From Lathyrus oleraceus (lineage: Eukaryota; Streptophyta; Magnoliopsida; Fabales; Fabaceae), in contig NC_066585.1 of assembly GCF_024323335.1 (NCBI RefSeq), forward strand, positions 184,096,294 to 184,160,293: a DNA stretch of 64,000 nt, given 5' to 3'. Positions 57,254 to 64,000 of the stretch are shown in pieces. The position numbers were made by a program, and so were the translations under genes. How positions within the stretch are numbered: the stretch's first letter is position 1; each line of letters begins with the position of its first letter. The notes under the pieces were generated by a model. It was not told the origin of the DNA and ran no database searches. It saw nothing but the letters and a program-made list of their open reading frames with translations.

Positions 57254-57272
57254 TTGATTGAATATGGGCAGC
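57254..57272 (+). other. RE9 polypurine tract region
   Basis: TTGATTGAATATGGGCAGC directly precedes the 3' LTR. Compared with RE8 (AATAGGGGCAGC) a T interrupts the purine run. Confidence 0.65.
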
Positions 57273-59327
57273 TGTAGCACCTCAAATTTGCCCCCCTCAT
57301 TCATGCATCCATTTTTAGGTCATTTAGCATTTCATATTGCATTTCATCATGTCAATCAGGATCAGATCCAAGAAGCTTGAACATCATCCAAGACGCTTTT
57401 GTGGGTTCTATCCAGGTGATCGATCAACACAAGGGAAAGACTTGAGTTACTTCCAACAGGTTCGAATGGGGTTTATTCATCGTTCAGAACGCTAATCTTG
57501 AAGAAGCAAAAATCTGCTGCTGAGTTGTCATGCTGACTAGGCGAGCAGCATGGTTCGCTAAGCGAGCTGAACTGTCATGCTCGCTAAGCGAGATGATCCT
57601 TCGCTAGGCGAAGGGCACGCGTTTTCAGAATATGACAGAAAGTCATGGGCTTGAGCTTCCCTCATCTGAGCCCACCAGGTCACAAAATCAGGTTATAGAT
57701 ACTAGAGTTTTAGTGAGAGAAAAACCCTGGAGAGAAAGAGAGAGAACGAAAGAGAGAAGGAAAGGGACGAACTAATCTACAGCAGCCTCCAGACAGCTCT
57801 GAAAGGTTCACCCGGACTCACACACTTTTTCACCTCCAAACCCTAACAATGCTTTGCAAACCCAGCCGTGCCTTTCGATTTTAATCGATCTCTCCAATCA
57901 GGTTTGCCTTATTCCCATTATTTTACGCCTTCAATTTGAAATCTCTAAATGTATGAGGTATTATCGCGAGGTTTTGCCCACGGTTAGATGTATATGAATC
58001 TGTAAATCAATGCCTTGAGTGTTTAATCGTTTAATTTCTGAAATGTGTACCATAGGGTTTGGGGTTTCGGAGATCGTACTGTTATCCATGAAGAACCCAA
58101 AACCCGCAGGCGTTCGCTAGCATCTTCGCTAGGCGAGCCTGCAGCGAAGCTTCGCTAAGCTTTCGCTAGGCGATGCAGCAGCGTTCGCGATAGTAGTTGT
58201 TTTTTCTGTTTGCTCTAATCTATTTTGTATTCTGTTGTGACATGTTTTCTATTGCATCCATGCGTTGCTTCCTAACCTGTTTGTTGAGTTTTTGTGAGGG
58301 CTCACATGACCTTAAAAGAGATGGCTTGCATGGTATCCCACTTTATTTGTGGGATACCCCGTGGAGGTTAATTCCGATTACCAGTACTGACTAGCTTTCT
58401 TTTAAGGTGATAGCTTGAGGGATCTCTGGGTTTCTCATTCCCCTTAGTTGCTGTTACTTCAGATCTTTATCCGTGTGGAAATTTTACCCCTTTCCCATAT
58501 TTTACCGCTTTCTTAGCTGGAAGACCTCAATAGGAGGCAATGTTTTCTTTTGTGTGTTTACTTTATGCATGTTTATTTTGCATGGTGTGATCGTCTCCCC
58601 CATAGGATTGCTAGACTTCGTATAGTCTCTCGTCAGCATGTCAATTAAGGTAGCATTATTCCTTCGTCTAGGACTTCCTTTTTTGCATGAGCATTCCTAA
58701 AAACGCAAACAAACTCATTGATTTTTCTTCTCCTAAGAACACGTTAACTCCTTCTACTACAGGTGAGTAAGTCTCCAAAGGTCGAGCATCCGGTAGATTG
58801 CGTAGTAACGTCGTTCACCCCAGAACACAACCCTTAACCCGTAGTTAGCCGAACTACGGCTTGCTCTGATTCTCATTCCAGATGAGATACGTAGGCATGA
58901 GACGCGATGGCTTACCGAGCACACTAACCCCTAACCCATAGGTAGCCGAGCTACGAAGACTCTGATTCTCATATTTAGATGAGATACGTATGCAGTGGAT
59001 GCGACATCCGTGCGAGTCATTTTCTTTTGACCCCTCTTTTAGTAAATAGTACATTAGATAAACCCACACCCTTTAGACAAGAACAACAAGAGTCGATCCC
59101 GTAGAGTACTACGGATGCGTAGGGGTGCTAATACCTTCCCTTCGCATAATCGACTCCCGAACCCAAGATTTGGTTGCGAGACCTTGTCTTTTCCTTTCCT
59201 TCTTCCAGGTTTACTTCGGGCGTTTCCTTTCCTTCCTTTGGGATGAATAACACACGGTGGCGACTCTTCTGTCATCTCTTTTTCGCCGGTTGTTTTTTTG
59301 CTTTCTGTTTTTTTTCAGGTTTCGACA
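57273..59327 (+). repeat. RE9 3' LTR (2055 bp)
   Basis: It has the same length as the 5' LTR, from TGTAGCACCTC to GGTTTCGACA. A perfect 7-bp hairpin stem CCTTCGC/GCGAAGG lies near 57598. TGGCGACTC at 59258 is 69 bases before the end, as in the 5' LTR. Confidence 0.95.
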
Positions 59328-59332
59328 CAAGG
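59328..59332 (+). repeat. RE9 target-site duplication, right copy
   Basis: CAAGG, identical to 46954-46958. Confidence 0.96.
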
Positions 59333-59720
59333 AAAGAATACATTTATGAAACGAAACCATTTACCGATGGCGAGAATGAAGTATTCGATATTTACGGATA
59401 TCGAATCTGCTGGGGAATCTTAGACGACAAAACCATTACCCGATGGTTAACAAGCGGCTGATGTTTACCGACATCGAACAATGATGTTTACCGACACCAA
59501 AAAGGGAAAGGACACCCACGGGTGTTGACAGAACGATTTTTTGTAGACATCATGAGAGACATGCCATTTACTGATGGCCAACGATTGGAATTCGACGTTT
59601 ACCGACATCGAAAGATGATGTTTACCGACATCAAAGAAAAGCATAGACATTTACGGGGATCAACACGACACTTACCGGTATCGCCAGGATGATATTCACG
59701 TATGTCAAAATAAGGCAGAC
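59333..59720 (-). repeat. RE8 hairpin array, second part after RE9
   Basis: The plus strand shows ATTCGATAT/ATATCGAAT around TTACGG (59382-59405), CCAT/ATGG around TTACCG near 59355, TGATGT/ACATCA around TTACCG near 59618, and GCCAT/ATGGC around TTACTG near 59564. This continues the array at 46219-46958 that RE9 split. Confidence 0.85.
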
Positions 59721-61395
59721 ACTTGTCGGGGACTAACTTGGAAGAGAATCAAGCTTTCCTTTCACGGACTGGTGAGAAAATAAATCTCACTGGGATTATC
59801 GGTTATGACTGTTACTAAGAGCAACTGCTGCAAATGTGCTACACTGATGTTGAAAAATGATCCGTCTCTGCTGGGGATAAGATCCAATCTGGTTTTAATG
59901 CATGTATGCATATGTTTGAGTTTTCTATGGCGTAATGTTCCATACTGAGAGGATGCAATGCAATATGATTCTACATGCAGGGATGCGAAATGCTAGGTTA
60001 GAAATAACGACAAGCCGAGGTAAGGAACTCTGCTGGGGAGAATGCCAAGCCGAGGCAAGAACTTCTGCCGGGGAAATGATTACACTCTTCTTGACCCAGG
60101 CAATGCTGTTGGAGATACACAGCACAATGAACTATGTGGGGAAATGACCGGCCATGTGGTGTTCAGGCAATAACACAATACCGAGACTCTGATTGGGGAG
60201 AGAATGGCACTGGAAGCTTGCTGTTGAGGAAAGCGACGGTGGCTCTGGAAACCATAGTCTGCGAGAGACACGACTCAGCAGGGGAAGCAAACACCGATAC
60301 GGTACCGAGATTCTGCTTCAAGGAAAGAGACCATGGATCTGGCGTCGAGATCATCGATCTGGCATCGAACTCTGAGGAGCAGCCGCTTCTGCTGGGAAGA
60401 TACAGTCTAACACTGTCAACTCCGCTGGGGATATACAACAATTCTACTGAGGATACTTACTGATTTGACATTCTTGGAACGGTAGAGAAACCAACTCAAC
60501 TGGGGAGTCACTTGTTGGGAAAACACCAACCTCTCGACCATGCTGGGGAAACAAATACTGAACTTGACTTAGACGACCCAACTTCTTACACGACTAGACA
60601 ATGTTGAAACAACAGGGTCTTCCTCCGAACAACCTTTGGCTCATCTGCTTCAGCCATCAATCAAAGATAGTAACCTGCAAAACGGCAAGACATACATGCC
60701 CTAGGGGATCGTATGGACGAAATATACTCAAGTGTACTCAGCATTCAAAATGATTTTCAGATGTTTTATCTTTCCGCGCGTCATTGTCTAGCCTTCATGT
60801 TTTTAGATGCAATGTTTATCAAAAATTCAGACGTTTTTGCAAACAAGACAGTAAAAATAAAAAACAAGAGAGCAATTTGAATGAATAACGACTTCTATTG
60901 ATTGAAAATGGCCTACAAAGGCAAATACATCAGGAAGCAATTCCTAGGAAGAGGTAATTGCGCCAAAAGAGAAAATAAACTATCCTATTGGCAATGTGAA
61001 CACGGTATTCCACTATTTTCCAATTCTGTTAGGACTCATAGATCTTCAATTTCCCCCAAATTCTTTGCTTTCTGAGAAGAATGATTGGACTGATCATATC
61101 CTTCAAGATGGTAGACACTAAAACGTGATGAAGTACAGATAACTCAGACTGTAGTCTTCGCTTTAATCCCTCTTTTGCCTGGACCGCCTTTTCAGGTTTT
61201 CAATCCACCGGGATACCCATTTTTGCCTAAGCCGCCTTTGTAGGTTTTCGACTTACCGGGTGTACATGTTTTTTTTTGTTTTTTTTTATTCTTTATCCCT
61301 AACTTTTGCCCGAACCCCTTTTTTTCTCTTTTTCTCTTGGTTCGCCGGGATGCCCTTTTTTGCCTGGACTTTCTTTTTTTGTCCAGCGGGTCAAT
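59721..61395 (-). other. RE8 3' UTR with primer-site-complementary array
   Basis: The plus strand carries ACTCTGCTGGGGA-like copies: AACTCTGCTGGGGAG near 60027, GTCTCTGCTGGGGAT near 59864, GACTCTGATTGGGGAG near 60184, CAACTCCGCTGGGGAT near 60418 and CAACTCAACTGGGGAG near 60490. In element sense these are complements of the primer site, as in RE9. From 60600 to 61395 I see ordinary UTR with T-rich runs. ORFs near 60134-60463 are repeat by-products. Confidence 0.75.
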
Positions 61396-62225
61396 TTATG
61401 CGCAGTATTTTTTGACTACATCTGAATTCACGGGAGATGGAAAATCTTCACCATCCATAGTTGTAAGCATCAAGGCTCCACCAGAAAAGACCTTTTTAAC
61501 AACATATGGACATTCGTAATTCGGAGTCCACTTGCCCCTGTTATCTGTACCGGGAGGAAGGATCCTCTTCACAACTAAGTCACCTACCTGATAGCTTCGA
61601 GGATGCAACTTCTGATCAAAGGCCTTCTTCATCCTTCTTTGATATAATTGTCCATGGCACACAGCTGCTAATCTCTTTTCCTCAATTAAATTTAACTCAT
61701 CAAACCTGGCTTGAACCCACTCAGCCTTGTCAAGTTTTACATCCATCATCATCCTCAAAGAGGGGATTTCAACTTCTACTGGCAAGACTGCCTCCATGCC
61801 ATGCACAAGTGAAAACGGAGTTGCCCCGGTTGACGTACGCACTGAGGTACGATACCCATGCAAAGCGAAAGGCAACATCTCATGTCAATCGTTGTACGTC
61901 ACAACCATCTTTTGCACAATCTTCTTAATGTTCTTGTTTGCCGCCTCTACAGCACCATTCATCCTTGTTCTGTAAGGAGAAGAATTATGGTGTTCGATCT
62001 TAAAGTCTTTGCAAAGCTCTTTCATCATCTTGTTATTGAGATTCGAACCATTATCAGTGATGATTCTCTCAGGAACCCCATAACGTTGGCATAGGAAGCT
62101 GCTTCCACCCACTTGGTAAAGTAATCAATCGCGACTAAGATGAAGCGATGTCCATTAGAAGCAGTAGGTTCAATCTTTCCAATCATATAGATGCCCCACA
62201 TCGCGAATGGCCAAGGAGAATTCAT
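61396..62225 (-). pseudogene. RE8 integrase core and C-terminus, damaged
   Basis: The sense start MNSPWPFAMWGIYMIGK matches RE9, but the first catalytic Asp is Tyr (GIY). After ASYANV a 49-bp deletion between two GTTA repeats shifts the frame. The next piece has IITDNGSNLN and MNGAVEAANKNIKK (second Asp and Glu intact). A TGA replaces a conserved Trp codon at 61885-61887, then the frame runs from MLPFALHGYRTS to KKYCA at 61396. Confidence 0.85.
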
Positions 62226-62458
62226 CTAAAGCAGCCCCTATTTCGATCTCTTTCTTTACATCCTCAGTACCAAGGTTAATGACTTCCAACTCTTCCTGAT
62301 GAGGTTGAATGACCCTTTCCTCCTGTTTTAATAGTCTGGCCAATTCTTTGGGGAGTTCACAATCTTCTTCACTCTCCTCTTCGACTTGGTAAATGGGATT
62401 ATCGAAATCATACCGAGCCATAGCAGAACTGTTTTTAATGGAATCCGTAAGATCAATT
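62170..62458 (-). pseudogene. RE8 stub of the reverse transcriptase exon
   Basis: It encodes the acidic linker (EEDCELPKELARLLKQEERV) without the stop seen in RE9. It ends ...ALDEFSLAIRDVG and a stop at 62170, the same out-of-frame junction to integrase as in RE9. RT and RNase H are absent. Confidence 0.85.
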
Positions 62459-62715
62459 CTGCACGAACGATGTTTCATGCTTTTTTTAGAAAAGAGTTCA
62501 AGAAAGTCACAGAAAACAAAAAAACATTGCCATTTTTATGGTTTTGAAAATGAAAGTAAAAACAGAAAGACAGTGAGCACAAATTCGATTACAAAACGTC
62601 CTTTATTGATGATAATCATTGAAAATTTAAAACATGATGTGGCCCTACAATGAACCACTACGCCTTTGGCAGAGCGTAGGGCTTTCATGGAAAATGCAAA
62701 ACAAAACAAAATTAC
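62459..62715 (-). other. RE8 intron after protease (predicted)
   Basis: On the minus strand the donor GTAATT begins at 62715 and the acceptor GTGCAG ends at 62459. The joined frame reads E-I-D-L-T as in RE9. Confidence 0.72.
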
Positions 62716-63536
62716 TCTGTCTGAAGAGTAACTTGGACTATTTCTTCAGCAATCAAGTTGTTGATCGTCTCCCCTGGAGCACACGGGCGCACCATATCAC
62801 AATCACTGTCACCATCTTCATTGTCTGCTGCAAAGACATCCCCGTGATTCATCAATCCAGCACTAGTGAAAGTACACGGCCCTTTATGATCCTGGACACC
62901 CTGCTCTGATGATTGAAAAGGCTGATAACCAATGCCAAACATGTCTTCTTTTACGGGCACATTAATCATCTTGCCCCAGCCTTCCGCGTCACCTAAATGA
63001 ATGACCTCCAGAGCTTGTTTATAGGATGCAATCGAGGTACCTGGTTTCTTCTGTTCAACAAAAGCCACCTTCTCAATACTGACAGTCTCAAAAGCTTGAC
63101 ATAGAGTTTCATGAATTTCGCCATCCATCTCCACATATTTGAAGGAGGATAAATGGCTCACAAAGATGTCCTCTTCGCCACACACGGTCACAACTTGACC
63201 ATCCCACACGTATTTTAGCTTTTGGTGGAGAGTCGAAGAAACTGCTCCGGCTCCATGTATCCAGGGACACCCCAACAGACAACTATATGCTGGTTGGATA
63301 TCCATCACATAGAAGACAATATTAAACACTTCCGGGCCGATCTTCACAGGCAACGTGACTTCACCTAAAACTGATCGTTTGGATCCATCAAAAGCACGGA
63401 CAACAAGATCACTTGGTGTGAGAACAACCCCTTCGGCATTAAACTTACTCAGAGCCTTTTTGGGCAGCACATTCAAAGAAGAACCGATATCAACCAAAAC
63501 ATGCGACAAAACGGCGCCTTTGCATTCCATCGTGAT
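62712..63536 (-). pseudogene. RE8 protease; gag deleted
   Basis: The frame is open but lacks gag: leader sequence (ending GATTTCTCAT) is joined directly to the segment just before protease (ITMECKGAVLSHVL). The active-site motif reads VDIGSSLNVL, with DTG changed to DIG. The rest (VVRAFDGSKRSV, SCLLGCPWIHGAG) parallels RE9. Autonomous particle formation is impossible. Confidence 0.88.
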
Positions 63537-64000
63537 ATGAGAAATCCTCTTCAAGAACACCTGTAATGATGCAAGAATGATATGTGTATGATGTGTATGC
63601 TATGTTTTATCATGGATAAACCTAAAAAATGATATGCATATTCGGGTTAAAAAAAATTATGCATCATTTTTTTTGAAAATAAACATGCTATGATGCAAAA
63701 TGATGTGATGCAATGCAGTGACATGGAAATCAGGATTGCTATATCCGCTTGAACATTTGTCGGGTTGCACTGTCTGAAGAGAAACCCATTGAGGAATATA
63801 ATACAAGATCAAAGCTCTGCTCCAGAAAACCGGGTTGGTTGAAGGTTAAGGTTTCCTGAATTTAGCCCGCCCCTCACTGGTAGGTTCTAGGAACAGAGGT
63901 TTGTCAACTTCGGCCCTTCGGTCGAGAATAATACGTTTACCACTGAAGGTTTGGCATTATTATGGGATAAAAGACCTCCGCTGACTCCCCTCAATAGGAT
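63537..64000 (-). other. RE8 5' leader, running off the window
   Basis: It is the reverse complement of the RE9 leader around 49500-49955, including the TTACAGGTGTTCTTGA block. No gene. The primer site and 5' LTR lie beyond 64000. Confidence 0.8.

Larger units (their letters stand above)
46959..59327 (+). mobile_element. RE9: complete RT-less Tat/Ogre-like element, 12.4 kb
   Basis: It has two LTRs of 2055 bp each and a perfect 5-bp target duplication. The order is 5' LTR, tRNA-Arg primer site, leader, gag-protease, intron, RT stub fused to integrase core, long 3' UTR with two arrays, polypurine tract and 3' LTR. Ogre ORF1 is absent. Reverse transcriptase and RNase H are absent at exactly the same junction as in RE8. 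By eye the LTRs differ at roughly 18 places in the first 440 bases, so it is not a very recent insertion. Confidence 0.95.
44042..64000 (-). mobile_element. RE8: RT-less Tat/Ogre-like element, minus strand, interrupted by RE9, 5' LTR outside window
   Basis: The 3' LTR is 44042-46090. Its internal sequence is 46091-46958 and, after RE9, 59333-64000. In sense order the internal part is leader, protease (gag deleted), intron, RT stub fused out of frame to integrase core, 3' UTR arrays, polypurine tract and 3' LTR. It is the same family as RE9 and shares its RT deletion junction. Confidence 0.92.

Overview
This window is plant repeat DNA made of nested LTR retrotransposons. I see no host gene, tRNA, rRNA or CRISPR array. 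It holds Ogre (Ty3/gypsy, Tat lineage) with a 4.9 kb LTR and a tRNA-Arg type primer site, SIRE/Maximus-like Ty1/copia elements with an extra ORF after pol, and a TNT1/Angela-like copia. That mix suggests a large-genome legume, most likely tribe Fabeae (pea, vetch, Lathyrus or lentil kind). The species cannot be fixed from the sequence. The names RE1-RE9 are mine.

Layout. RE1 (1-7662, minus) is a SIRE/Maximus-like copia whose 3' LTR lies left of the window. It sits in RE2, an older SIRE-like copia seen at 7663-8889 and 13028-14609. RE3 (about 8890-13027) is an Ogre LTR remnant, also inside RE2. RE4 (14610-30083, plus) is a decayed SIRE-like copia that begins abruptly inside the RE2 3' LTR. RE5 (19138-26419, minus, target duplication AAGAG) is a TNT1/Angela-like copia inserted in RE4's reverse transcriptase. 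RE6 (30084-31290, minus) is the end of an Ogre LTR lying in RE4's envelope-position ORF. RE7 (31291-44041, plus) is an Ogre with a complete 5' LTR, ORF1, gag-protease, an intron and reverse transcriptase. RE8 (44042 to the window end, minus) lies in RE7. RE9 (46959-59327, plus, target duplication CAAGG) is a complete element of the same family as RE8, inserted in RE8's 3' UTR. The chain RE2>RE4>RE6>RE7>RE8>RE9 is six levels deep.

The most unusual material is in the RE8/RE9 family. Both copies share one deletion that removes reverse transcriptase, RNase H and the integrase N-terminus. Gag-protease (RE9) or protease alone (RE8) and the integrase core remain, so the family looks non-autonomous. 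Its 3' UTR carries two arrays. One has a dozen or so degenerate copies of the complement of the element's own primer binding site. The other is a set of small hairpins with an almost constant loop (CGGTAA) and at least eight different stems, each still self-complementary. The LTRs carry a second hairpin set around CGCTARGCG, and all Ogre-type LTRs here carry a truncated second primer-site sequence 64-77 bp before the real one.

How the genes work together: these are gag (particle), protease, integrase and reverse transcriptase modules of retroelements. In RE7, RE8 and RE9 a 257-266 bp intron after protease is predicted to remove the protease stop codon and join protease in frame to the downstream pol exon. 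Nearly every coding region here is broken by stops, frameshifts or deletions. The clearest open frames are the RE7 ORF1 (483 codons) and the internally deleted RE1 pol (730 codons).
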